Shown here: positions 15,555 through 23,755 of the stretch, in pieces
Numbering within the stretch: position 1 is the stretch's first letter
How the letters are laid out: every line of letters begins with the position of its first letter
Assembly (NCBI GenBank): GCA_012719345.1
Contig: JAAYAN010000066.1
Span: 1-53,402, forward strand
From: Ignavibacteria bacterium
Lineage (GTDB): Bacteria > Bacteroidota > Ignavibacteria > Ignavibacteriales > Melioribacteraceae
DNA length: 53,402 bases
Direction: 5' to 3'
Program-made: the position numbers and the translations under genes
The notes under the pieces: generated by a model
Told to the model about the DNA's origin: nothing
Database searches by the model: none
The model's input: only the letters and a program-made list of their open reading frames with translations

Positions 15555-16346
15555 TTAATACCAAAATTCATATTTGTACTTTTTTTCTTCAATTAGTAGG
15601 TATTCGGCACCTTCAACTTTATATGTCCGCGATACTTCGGTTAATCCGTTTAATGTATTATGATTGAAAGTTCTTTTTACCATTTTATCATTCTCATAAA
15701 AACTCCTGATTTCCCAACACGATTTTTTACCAATTACAATCTGTTTTGTAAACTTCGTATCCTCTTTAAATTCAACAAGTTCATATATATCTTCTACAGT
15801 ATTTGAAAGATGATAGGAAAGAGTTTTCAGCTCGTCATTTTCTTTGTAAAAACTGAAATTCTCAAACGGATAAATAGAAGATTTTGCGCACATTTTTAAT
15901 GTTTCGTTGCCAAAAATATCAATCGTTTCAGTTACAGATTTTTTGCTTCCGCGTACAAAATAATCTTTTCGTAATTTTATTTTCCCGTTGCTTTCAGTCT
16001 CGAGAGCTGTAAAAACTTCTTTTTCTTTATCGTACTTGCTCTGAATCGTAATGTATTCGTTATCTTTTGTAAGAATTATTGTTTTTATCAACTCACCGTT
16101 TTCATCAAACACAAAATCTCTTTTTCCTAAAAACTCATTAAACTTCTTTAACGCATCTCCCCGTGAATCTCTTCGAATTTCTTCACCTGTTTCATTATAT
16201 TCAATTATCAGAGTTATTATACCAAGATCATCATATTCTGTAGCCCTTAAAAGATATGCAGAAATCACATCTCCCTTTTGATTGATAACAGAATTGTATT
16301 CGTAACTGCTTTTTGGGTTTTTGCCATATTCTTCACTAAAAATCAT
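15555..16346 (-). CDS. Unrecognised protein with tyrosine-rich beta repeats
   Basis: The ATG at 16346 is preferred over a GTG at 16361 because GGGGG precedes it at a fair distance. The 263-residue product has several stretches of the type YNETGEEIRRD, FDENGELIKT, YDKEKEVF and FYENDKMVKR, reminiscent of MORN/YwqK or YD-like beta repeats. There is no signal peptide or obvious catalytic motif. It lies 12 nt before the peptidase-like gene in the same operon. Confidence 0.5.
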   Translation of the reverse strand: MIFSEEYGKNPKSSYEYNSVINQKGDVISAYLLRATEYDDLGIITLIIEYNETGEEIRRDSRGDALKKFNEFLGKRDFVFDENGELIKTIILTKDNEYITIQSKYDKEKEVFTALETESNGKIKLRKDYFVRGSKKSVTETIDIFGNETLKMCAKSSIYPFENFSFYKENDELKTLSYHLSNTVEDIYELVEFKEDTKFTKQIVIGKKSCWEIRSFYENDKMVKRTFNHNTLNGLTEVSRTYKVEGAEYLLIEEKKYKYEFWY

Positions 16347-16463
16347 TTGAGAAGCCCCCACAGTTTTTGAATGAATATGTTAAACATAAATACTCCTAAA
16401 TTAAAATTAAATTTAGAGTAAAATATGTTTTGAATTATTTAAATTCATTAAGTGTAATAAAAA

Positions 16464-17108
16464 TCATACGGTCCTTGACTTTTCTGCAGATTTTATTATG
16501 CTGAATGGAATAATAACAAGATCAGCGTCATATCCTTCTTCGCAATGTAATACCCAATCGTTAATATTTTCATCATAAATTATTTTATCAATGACTACTT
16601 CTTTAGTTGTTAAAGAGTTATTTGTTTCATAAGTAATTGATATGGGATTTGAACACCCTCTCTCATTAACAGAATCAAGCATAATCATCAGTGTAGATAA
16701 TGGAAATTTTGAGTTGACTAGAAAATCTTCAACAAATGACAACTCCCCCTTTTTTAACAATAATAAAACGAATGCAATTCTAAGAAGTTCCTTATAAATT
16801 CCAGGATCAGAAGTATTTCCTTTTGAAAGATTAAAAAAATATCCTCCTTGTGGAGAATTCCTTGTCCCTTCATCCCAATTAATAATTCTTTTCCCATATT
16901 CATCACCTTTTGTCCATTTGCGGATTAATTCCATATAATCACTTACATCCCCTCTCCCTAACTCTTTTTGATCTGTGTATGATTCGTGATATTTTTTTCT
17001 AATTTCTCCTGATGCTAAATGATTTCTATCTGCGCTTTCGAGAACACTTATGAAATTTAAAACCTTTCTGACAGATTTTGTACCATCAAATGCAATATCC
17101 ATTGCCAT
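16464..17108 (-). CDS. Unrecognised protein, first gene of the minus-strand run
   Basis: This 214-residue protein has a GAGG site before the ATG at 17108. The N-terminal half is charged and helical (SVRKVLNFISVLESADRNHL), the middle has GIYKELLRIAFVLLLLKKGELSFVEDFLV, and the C-terminal third is beta-rich, ending DLVIIPFSIIKSAEK. I do not recognise the family. The intergenic stretch before it, shared with the divergent radical SAM gene, has the inverted repeat TTCGTA/TACGAA (17171-17188), a candidate operator. Confidence 0.5.
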   Translation of the reverse strand: MAMDIAFDGTKSVRKVLNFISVLESADRNHLASGEIRKKYHESYTDQKELGRGDVSDYMELIRKWTKGDEYGKRIINWDEGTRNSPQGGYFFNLSKGNTSDPGIYKELLRIAFVLLLLKKGELSFVEDFLVNSKFPLSTLMIMLDSVNERGCSNPISITYETNNSLTTKEVVIDKIIYDENINDWVLHCEEGYDADLVIIPFSIIKSAEKSRTV

Positions 17109-17222
17109 AAATACCTCAACTATTTTTTGTGGTTTGTAATTTATTAAAATGTTAAAATCTTAATTAACATTTCGTAGGAACTTACGAAAAAAAATATAAA
17201 TCGCTTAATATTTTTATTGGAT

Positions 17223-17242
17223 AAATTTACTTTGTAAATTTG
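17223..17242 (+). promoter_or_regulatory. Hairpin and -7-like box before the radical SAM gene
   Basis: AAATTTAC (17223-17230) and GTAAATTT (17234-17241) form an 8-bp stem with a 3-nt loop, and TAAATTTG (17235-17242) matches the Bacteroidota -7 box. The ATG is at 17253, so the leader would be very short. The spacing to a -33 element is not good. Confidence 0.35.
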
Positions 17243-17252
17243 CATCAGTAAT

Positions 17253-18263
17253 ATGCAAAAACACATTAACATACCGGTATTCATTCCCGAGCTTGCCTGC
17301 CCGCACCAGTGCGTGTTCTGCGACCAGAAAAAAATTTCGGGCAGACTTAAAACTCCCGGGATTGATGAAATAAAAAGCACGATAAACAGTTATCTTTCTT
17401 CGGTTGATAAGGCAAACTGCCGGGTTGAAATTGCATTTTTCGGCGGGAATTTTACAGGAATTGCACAAGCTGACCAGAAGATTTATCTCGACATAGCGCA
17501 GGAATATGTTGATAAAGGTATGGTTGACGGTATTAGAATGTCCACGCGCCCCGACTATATTAACGGTGAAATAATTAAATTTTTAAGCGGCTACACAATA
17601 AGCACAATTGAGCTCGGCGCTCAGTCGTTTGACGAAAATGTACTGAAAAAATCGGGCAGAGGACACACGTCTGCCGATATTATAAATGCTTCCGGACTGA
17701 TAAAACAGGCTGGCATTTCGCTTGGATTACAGATGATGACCGGACTTCCCGCGAGCTCGCCGGAAGCGGAAATTAAAACAGCAAAGAAGATTATCGAGCT
17801 CGGCGCGGACAATACCCGTATTTATCCGGCATTGGTTATTAAAGGGACAAAACTGGAAGAACTTTACAACGAAGGAAAATACAAACCGCAGTCATTGGAA
17901 GATGCAGTTGCAATATGCGCCAAATTGTACAAGCTGTTCGAAGCTGCCGGAGTAACAATCCTTAAACTTGGGCTTCATCCTTCGGAAGGGCTGCTTTCTG
18001 GCTGCGAGCTTGCCGCCGGACCGTTCCATCTTTCTTTCCGCGAGCTGGTATTAACTGCCCTGTGGAAAGAGCTTTTGCTGGATATTCCTGCTGATAAATC
18101 AAAAGGGGATTCGGTAATAATTGAAGTCCCGCCGGGAGAAATTAATTACGCTGCCGGTTACGGAGCTTCAAACAAAAATATGCTTTTGCAGAAATTTGCA
18201 AAGGTGAAATACAGGATTAATAGTCAGTTAACCGGAAGAACTTTTAATGTTATTTATAATTGA
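17253..18263 (+). CDS. Radical SAM protein, Elp3/coproporphyrinogen-oxidase-like
   Basis: This 336-residue protein has the SAM-binding cluster motif CPHQCVFC (Cx3Cx2C) near residue 17, followed by VEIAFFGGNFTG, RMSTRPDYI and STIELGAQSFDENVLKKSGRGHT. These are the B12-independent, Elp3-like radical SAM signatures, without the Elp3 acetyltransferase domain. The exact substrate is unknown. It overlaps the next gene by 17 nt, so the two should be made together, and the partner is a DUF6873 protein. Confidence 0.85.
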   Translation: MQKHINIPVFIPELACPHQCVFCDQKKISGRLKTPGIDEIKSTINSYLSSVDKANCRVEIAFFGGNFTGIAQADQKIYLDIAQEYVDKGMVDGIRMSTRPDYINGEIIKFLSGYTISTIELGAQSFDENVLKKSGRGHTSADIINASGLIKQAGISLGLQMMTGLPASSPEAEIKTAKKIIELGADNTRIYPALVIKGTKLEELYNEGKYKPQSLEDAVAICAKLYKLFEAAGVTILKLGLHPSEGLLSGCELAAGPFHLSFRELVLTALWKELLLDIPADKSKGDSVIIEVPPGEINYAAGYGASNKNMLLQKFAKVKYRINSQLTGRTFNVIYN

Positions 18264-18939
18264 TAAACGGATTCCCACAGAAGCGAAACAGAAACTTGCT
18301 TCCTTTGGAAAGATAATTGAGCTGGAAACATCCGGGACTACTGATAATTACCTCTCCGGTCACCCCGATATTTTCCTGTTCCAGTTGGGGAACTCAATCA
18401 TTTATGCGCCCAACACGCCCAAAAGTTTTATTGAACAACTCCGCAGAGAAAACCTGGATTTAGTGAAAGGAAGCAGGGAAATTGCTAAGGGTTACCCGGA
18501 TTGCGCGGCATATAACGCGGTTATCAGCGAAAAATATTTTATTCACAATCTGACCATTTCCGATGAAACTTTGCTTAAAGCTGCCGAAACAAAAGAGAAA
18601 ATAAACGTGAAGCAGGGATTTACCCGCTGCAGTCTTCTTCATTTAAAAGATGATAAGTTCATATCATCCGACAAGGGAATTGAGAAAGAACTGATAAAAA
18701 ACGGCTGCAAAGTTCTTTATGTAAAACCGGAAAAGATACTATTGCCGGGATGCAGACACGGCTTTTTCGGCGGGTGTGCCGGGGTTAACGGAAATAATGT
18801 TTTTGTTATCGGCAGTTTGAAATACATTGATGACGGCAACTCTGTTAAAGATTTTATAAGTAATTGCGGAATGAATCTTATCGAACTTTACGACGGACCT
18901 CTGTTTGATGCTGGCAGTATCTTAGTGCAAAGTGTATAG
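18247..18939 (+). CDS. DUF6873 (GME-like fold) protein
   Basis: This 230-residue protein overlaps the radical SAM gene by 17 nt. Its pattern fits DUF6873: YPDCAAYNAVISEKYFIHN near residue 80, VKQGFTRCSLLHLKDDKFISSD near 120-140, LLPGCRHGFFGGCAGVNGNNVFVIGSL near 160-185 and a C-terminal LYDGPLFDAGSI. The fold is related to guanidino-group-modifying enzymes. The cysteines and the Gly-rich stretch may be functional. No signal peptide is seen. The reaction is unknown; linkage to the radical SAM gene suggests one pathway. Confidence 0.65.
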   Translation: MLFIIDKRIPTEAKQKLASFGKIIELETSGTTDNYLSGHPDIFLFQLGNSIIYAPNTPKSFIEQLRRENLDLVKGSREIAKGYPDCAAYNAVISEKYFIHNLTISDETLLKAAETKEKINVKQGFTRCSLLHLKDDKFISSDKGIEKELIKNGCKVLYVKPEKILLPGCRHGFFGGCAGVNGNNVFVIGSLKYIDDGNSVKDFISNCGMNLIELYDGPLFDAGSILVQSV

Positions 18940-19020
18940 TTTTTTTCTCACTCTCGAATCTTAATCTCACTCTTTCTGGATAACGGAGACTGGACCGGGA
19001 AAGGCAAAAGAATACACCGA

Positions 19021-19167
19021 ATTATAAATCCCCTCTTGAGAGGGGAAGGAGCGAAGCGACAAGGGGTGTGTAAGCATTAGAAAATACAACAAATAAATAA
19101 TTCACTCAATTCATTGTTTCCCAGCGATAAATCGCTGGGTTAACGAAATATCCGATTATCGTTAACC
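19021..19167. repeat. REP-like hairpin cluster
   Basis: Three hairpins lie in the 260-nt gap after the DUF6873 gene: CCCCTCT-TG-AGAGGGG (19030-19045); CCCAGCGAT (19120-19128) with ATCGCTGGG (19131-19139); and GGTTAACGA (19138-19146) with TCGTTAACC (19159-19167). The last two share bases and are alternatives or a compound fold. Similar hairpins are dispersed in many Bacteroidota genomes. They resemble degraded REP units, unrelated in sequence to those at 0-5 kb. Confidence 0.5.
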
Positions 19168-19199
19168 AATGGTTTTCCCTGCCCCGCTTTAGTAGCTTA

Positions 19200-21422
19200 T
19201 CATAAAATATCGCTTAATTCATTTGGGAATCCTTTATCTCTGTACTCAGAATACTCAAATATCTTTATCATCTCTATACCTTTTTTCCATTTGATTTCAA
19301 GCTGAAGAATAATGCTTAATAAAGCATATTTGCGCAATTCATCATCGGTGGCATTATCAGAAACATTTTCTTTTCGTATTTCATCTTCATCATTTAAGTC
19401 TATAACCGATGCATAAATACCAAAATCATCACTTACTTTATCAAGTTTGTATTTATCAATTACATTAACATTTAATGCAGGTAAGTCGGATGCCTTTAAT
19501 ATAAACAGTAAGGGAACTTCATTGACTGGTTTATCAAAACTATAAATCTTTGATCCATTATAATTATTCTTTTTTAATCCTTCAATTTTATATGTTTTAA
19601 TATACTTCTCAATGCTAATTCCAAAACAGATTACCACAAGATCGTCTTTCCATTTTAATTTTAACTTATTTATCGCGTCAAATAAATCAACTGGTTTAAA
19701 CAAATAAGTTTTTGTGGAATTGATGTGAAAGGTTAAAACAACATTTTCGAGAATATCTTTTGATAATCTTTCAGCTAAATAAGTATCAAAATTGTCTACA
19801 TCGGTTTCAGGTGTTGAAGAAAATATTTCTTTCCTTTGTCTCATTGTACGTCCGTGTACAATATAAGAGCTATAATCTTTATTTATTTCTGCTTGATTTT
19901 TTATAGCTTCAAGGTTTTTTAATCTTTTTTCAATTATTTCTTTTGTCGAATTTTTAAACTGATCTTTCTTCTTTTCATCAAGTGTTATTTTATTTTCCCC
20001 ATCAGTGTAGGCGTTTATGAGCTGTTCATTAAACATATCGATAAATGATAACGGGTATGGTTTATTGTTATTTGAGCACCATTCTTCAGTAAGTACATCA
20101 AACCCAATAGCATGTAAAAGTTCATTATCCTTTAATAGTTCCTCAACTAATTTACGGAAATAGGGTAATAAATCAATCCATCTCTTGATTTCCCTTTGGT
20201 TAGTTGGGATACTCGGAAAAGCCAATGGGTCATTTATATATTTATACAATTTAAATTGCCTTATAAATAATAGCGCAGAATAATATGAAATCCATTTATT
20301 CACAACAATATCTTCATTAATTCCTCTTTGCCCTGGGAAATAATATCTGCCTGTTATTTGTGGATACCTTCTACTATATGTGTCCCAATAACGATAAAAT
20401 ATAACTAATACTTCACTCATTGTTTCTGGTATCAGTTCATATTTTGGCGGGTGATTTGTAGTATATTCAAAAATACTCTTAAGGCACACAAAACGTTTCT
20501 GGGATAAAAGTAAACCGCCGAGAGCATAATGAAACTCTAAAAATCTTTTCCTTTGCGTTTCTCTTTCTACTATTAATTCCGAATTTGTTGGTTGTTCATA
20601 ATTAGAATCCTCTTCCTCTGCATGGATTTTGCTGAGTTGGCAACTAAAATATTGATGTGCTGTTTCCCAATAATCTAATATAAAATCATCTCGCTTGTAT
20701 TTGAGTATTGCATTTAAATTATCCCATAACCAGGAAAATGTTTTTTCAGAAATTTGAACCTCGTCGGCTTCACCCAAAAGAAAAATACCGCCTGCTGTTA
20801 AATATTCAATTCCAAGTCTTTTTGCATTTGTTGAAGCTGCCAATTCTTCAACCGATTTGTTCACCAAATCATAAAACACATCAGGGTATTCTACCGGTCT
20901 ATCTTTAGAATTTTCTCTTTCCCTTTTAAATTCATAATAAAAAAAATTTGAAAGAGTTTCTAAACTATTTTTATCCTGCTTCTTTATTGATTTCAAAAAT
21001 ATATCACTTAATGCTCTGAAAAAAATAAAATCTTTTTTGTCTTTATGGTGTTGTTTTATTAAATAGTTAATCAAACTTGATGGAGTGTAGTAGCATAAAA
21101 CTTTTTCAACAAATATGAAAAAAAATATAACCAATGCAATGGATAGAAATATTATAATAATAGCAGCAGAATTATTTATTAAATAATTCAAACCATCTAT
21201 CTGCAATAACGGATCAAATTCCAGTGTCCAAACCAATAATGATAGAAGTGAAGCAACCAAAAAAAATTGAAATAACCTGTACTCCCTTTCTTTTTTAAAT
21301 AGTGCGACTATATGATCTGATGAATACTTTTTTTCCAACCGGGCTATAACTTGAAGCAAAATTGGGTAAGCAACACTTAACATTGTAATAATCAAAGTGC
21401 CGTATAATTCTATATTTTCCAT
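19200..21422 (-). CDS. Large membrane-anchored protein of unknown function
   Basis: This 740-residue protein has three N-terminal membrane segments (about residues 8-28, 50-68 and 85-108), a cysteine after the third, and then some 620 residues of soluble, mostly helical sequence. An insert near 265-290 is highly acidic (HAEEEDSNYEQ). The C-terminal part from about 560 has strands such as VVLTFHINSTKTYLF and DLVVICFGISIEKY. I do not recognise a domain. It is a single gene between the REP-like cluster and the repeat array behind the HU-like gene, an accessory-looking position. Confidence 0.6.
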   Translation of the reverse strand: MENIELYGTLIITMLSVAYPILLQVIARLEKKYSSDHIVALFKKEREYRLFQFFLVASLLSLLVWTLEFDPLLQIDGLNYLINNSAAIIIIFLSIALVIFFFIFVEKVLCYYTPSSLINYLIKQHHKDKKDFIFFRALSDIFLKSIKKQDKNSLETLSNFFYYEFKRERENSKDRPVEYPDVFYDLVNKSVEELAASTNAKRLGIEYLTAGGIFLLGEADEVQISEKTFSWLWDNLNAILKYKRDDFILDYWETAHQYFSCQLSKIHAEEEDSNYEQPTNSELIVERETQRKRFLEFHYALGGLLLSQKRFVCLKSIFEYTTNHPPKYELIPETMSEVLVIFYRYWDTYSRRYPQITGRYYFPGQRGINEDIVVNKWISYYSALLFIRQFKLYKYINDPLAFPSIPTNQREIKRWIDLLPYFRKLVEELLKDNELLHAIGFDVLTEEWCSNNNKPYPLSFIDMFNEQLINAYTDGENKITLDEKKKDQFKNSTKEIIEKRLKNLEAIKNQAEINKDYSSYIVHGRTMRQRKEIFSSTPETDVDNFDTYLAERLSKDILENVVLTFHINSTKTYLFKPVDLFDAINKLKLKWKDDLVVICFGISIEKYIKTYKIEGLKKNNYNGSKIYSFDKPVNEVPLLFILKASDLPALNVNVIDKYKLDKVSDDFGIYASVIDLNDEDEIRKENVSDNATDDELRKYALLSIILQLEIKWKKGIEMIKIFEYSEYRDKGFPNELSDIL

Positions 21423-21471
21423 ATTTTTCCTTATTCAACAATAATCATTTTCAACTCTCCGGTACCTTACC

Positions 21472-21606
21472 CCCAAAAGCCCGCCGGGTTTTTTAAAAAG
21501 CCGGAAGAGAGTTTTTAAAAGCCGGCGGTGATTTTTAAAAACCCGGCGGGCTTTTAAAGGAAAGCCGGCGGGCTTTTGGGTAAAAGCTGCCCGGCTTTCT
21601 TAAAAG
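21472..21606. repeat. Six-unit imperfect repeat of GC-rich mini-hairpins
   Basis: Six cores related to AAAAGCCGGCGGGCTTTT begin near 21475, 21495, 21517, 21537, 21561 and 21583, about 20-24 nt apart and separated by T/A runs. The outermost arms CCCAAAAGCCCGCCGG (21472-21487) and CCGGCGGGCTTTTGGG (21565-21580) are exact complements. Cores 4, 5 and 6 each fold as a short terminator-like stem with a T-run. It lies behind the HU-like gene and ahead of the 740-aa gene. Confidence 0.7.
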
Positions 21607-21612
21607 TCGCAC

Positions 21613-21996
21613 TTAGCTTATTTTTTCAAAGGTCATAGCGTTTAGTTTTTCTTTTACTAAAGCGCCGGGACGGAACTGCATTTTAACGCCGTGTCCGCTG
21701 TTGCTTTTAATATTATCGGGAGCGTCAAAGGCTTCACTTTTAATTGAAACCGAGAAACTGCCGAACTCGCCCAATCTTACTATCTTTCCGTTTCCTAATT
21801 CTTCGGGTATTACTTGTAACATTCCTTCCAGCACAGCCAACGCGTCAATAGAGCTTACTGTGGACATATCGGAAATTCTTTTGGCAAGTTGACGGAGTGT
21901 CATCTGACCGTTTGAAACCGCTTGTGCATAAAACTTGGGCGGTTTTGTTCTGTCAGCCGGGTTAACTCGTGCAACTGCTTTGAATTGAACTGCCAT
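21613..21996 (-). CDS. HU-related DNA-binding protein
   Basis: This 127-residue protein matches the Bacteroidota HU-related family: FKAVARVNPADRTKPPKFYAQAV at the start, MTLRQLAKRISDMSTVSSIDALAVLEGMLQVIPEEL in the helical part, and IVRLGEFGSFSVSIKSE as the beta arm core. These proteins bind and bend DNA and are often present in several copies. A strong AGGAGG precedes the ATG. The hairpin repeat array starts 7 nt after its stop and may act as its terminator. Confidence 0.88.
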   Translation of the reverse strand: MAVQFKAVARVNPADRTKPPKFYAQAVSNGQMTLRQLAKRISDMSTVSSIDALAVLEGMLQVIPEELGNGKIVRLGEFGSFSVSIKSEAFDAPDNIKSNSGHGVKMQFRPGALVKEKLNAMTFEKIS

Positions 21997-22224
21997 TTTT
22001 CCTCCTTTAGTTTAATGTGTTATTTATAGATTATCATTCCGCTGAATGAAGTTATCTCGCGTATCAACCTGCCCGAAACATATATTAAATAAATCATTTA
22101 AACCAAACCAACGTTAACTTTTCAAAAATAAGTTAAAATTATACTCAAATCAAATAAAATATTTTTTACAGATGTTTTTTGGGAAGGGGAAGAAAGTGAT
22201 GCTTTTAGGTGTAGTTTTGTTATT

Positions 22225-22254
22225 AAAAAGGGACATTTCCGCGATGCCCCTTTT
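22225..22254 (-). terminator. Stem-loop after the ybjQ-like gene
   Basis: AAAAGGGACAT and ATGCCCCTTTT pair with one mismatch around a 7-nt loop. On the minus strand a U-run follows. It lies 12 nt after the last gene of the sigma-factor operon. Confidence 0.6.
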
Positions 22255-22265
22255 AATTGTTTCAA

Positions 22266-22592
22266 TTATTCTTTTTTATCTTCAACCAGAACTGCTGTTC
22301 CGTAAACAAGTATTTCCGCTGCGCTTTGCATAATAGAACTTGTTGAAAACCGGCAGTTTACAATTGCGTTTGCCCCAAGCTGCTTTGCCTGAAGGCACAT
22401 CCTGTCAATCGACTGATCTCTGGATTCGGCAAGAAGTTTCGTGTATTCTTCAATTTCGCCGCCAACCATATTTTTAAATGCTGCAATAATATCTTTGCCT
22501 ATATGACGGGCGCGCACCGTGTTTCCTCTCACTACTCCAAAAGATTTTATCGTTTTCTTTCCGTCAACAAACGGAGTATTTACAATTATCAT
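22266..22592 (-). CDS. YbjQ/UPF0145-family protein
   Basis: This 108-residue protein has the UPF0145 pattern: IKSFGVVRGNTVRARHIGKDIIAAFKNMVGGEIEEYTKLL, then AKQLGANAIVNCRFSTSSI and AEILVYGTAVLV. These proteins form a pentameric fold; some are called heavy-metal-binding, but the role is not settled. It overlaps the anti-sigma gene by 4 nt (ATGA), so it is part of a sigma/anti-sigma operon here. The start ATG is at 22592. Confidence 0.85.
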   Translation of the reverse strand: MIIVNTPFVDGKKTIKSFGVVRGNTVRARHIGKDIIAAFKNMVGGEIEEYTKLLAESRDQSIDRMCLQAKQLGANAIVNCRFSTSSIMQSAAEILVYGTAVLVEDKKE

Positions 22593-23032
22593 CTTTGTAT
22601 CTCCTTGTATTTATCGTGTTTTCGGGTAAATAGTTTTTCGCGAATTACAGAAAACAGCAGGAGCGTTAACCCGAATACCACTGCTGCTGTGCTATACTTA
22701 ATAACTGCCGGAGTTTGTGTATCCGCAAGAAATGTTTCAACGGCTTCATAACTTCCGAGCGCAAGCAGCACCGCGGCTCCCGCGAAGATGAAAAGCCATG
22801 CTATCGATCTTTCGAGACGATTATAAATGCCCTCCCAGTAGCCGTCCCACACTTCGTTTGTTGGATTTTTTAATTGCACCATTTTTAGTACCTCCTTTAT
22901 ATGTTTTTGTTCTTCAAATTCTTTTTTCATTTTCGGTTCATTTATTATAATTTGTTCAAATTCTGCTTTTTCCGCGGCATTTGCGGAACCGTCCAGAATT
23001 TTTTCCATTAAAATTAAATTATATTCAGTCAT
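22589..23032 (-). CDS. Membrane anti-sigma factor-like protein
   Basis: This 147-residue protein begins with a short helical domain (LILMEKILDGSANAAEKAEFEQIIINEP), which resembles an anti-sigma N-terminal domain without a zinc motif. Two membrane segments follow at about 79-97 and 110-130 (SIAWLFIFAGAAVLLALGS and YSTAAVVFGLTLLLFSVI). The gene overlaps the ECF sigma gene by one base. By position and form it should hold the sigma factor at the membrane until a signal releases it. Confidence 0.75.
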   Translation of the reverse strand: MTEYNLILMEKILDGSANAAEKAEFEQIIINEPKMKKEFEEQKHIKEVLKMVQLKNPTNEVWDGYWEGIYNRLERSIAWLFIFAGAAVLLALGSYEAVETFLADTQTPAVIKYSTAAVVFGLTLLLFSVIREKLFTRKHDKYKEIQR

Positions 23033-23571
23033 TATAACACTCCTTTCAAAAGTTTTAATAATTTTTTCCGGGCATAGAACAGTTTGGACATTACAGTTCC
23101 TTCTGGCAGATTGAGCAGTTCCGAGATTTCTTTGTAAGATAATCCCTGAAATTCTTTAAGGATAATAATCTCCCTGTCCTCAAAATTAAGTTTTAGCAGA
23201 GCTTCCTGCACTAATTTTCCTGTTTCATCTCTTTCCAAATCCTGTTGCGGCGTGCTGTTTGCTGGCAAATTATCTGTAGAATCGAGAAAACTAACATTAT
23301 TATATTTTTTAGAATCGCGGATAAAATTGAGACAGAGGTTTTTAAGTATTTTGTAATACCAAGTAAAAAACTTCCTATCGGGGTTGAACTTATTGTAGTT
23401 TTTATAAGCCCTTATAAAAGCTTCCTGCGAAAGTTCAAGCGCCGATTCGTGCGAGCCTGTAAATCCAAGCGCGGTAAAATATGCCCGTTTCATGTTGATT
23501 TTAACGTTTTGTTCAAATTCTTTCATTTTGTTTTCATCCGGTTTTGTTTTAGTAAACAAATTATTTTTCAT
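23032..23571 (-). CDS. ECF RNA polymerase sigma factor
   Basis: This 179-residue protein has sigma region 2 (SQEAFIRAYKNYNKFNPDRKFFTWYYKILKNLCLNFIRD) and region 4 with a helix-turn-helix (LNFEDREIIILKEFQGLSYKEISELLNLPEGTVMSKLFYARKKL). It is the sigma-70 family ECF type, with no region 3. It opens an operon with a membrane anti-sigma factor and a YbjQ-like protein. The regulon is unknown; autoregulation is likely. Confidence 0.9.
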   Translation of the reverse strand: MKNNLFTKTKPDENKMKEFEQNVKINMKRAYFTALGFTGSHESALELSQEAFIRAYKNYNKFNPDRKFFTWYYKILKNLCLNFIRDSKKYNNVSFLDSTDNLPANSTPQQDLERDETGKLVQEALLKLNFEDREIIILKEFQGLSYKEISELLNLPEGTVMSKLFYARKKLLKLLKGVL

Positions 23572-23755
23572 ACTGATAATGATACACGTAAAAGAAAGTT
23601 TTATTCAAAACTTTTTAAAAATAATGCTTAAATGCAAAAAAGAGTAAAAGATTTAAGGGCATTAACTGCTTAAAAGTATAAGAAAGGTTTGTTGAACATT
23701 CCCGGGTAAAAGAAACTTTAAAACTGATAGTAACAATCATTTTCTGAAAAAATGC

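Noticed and set aside
21472-21606. Possible CRISPR array
   Set aside because: The units are 20-24 nt apart, have no unique spacers of uniform length, and no cas gene is nearby.
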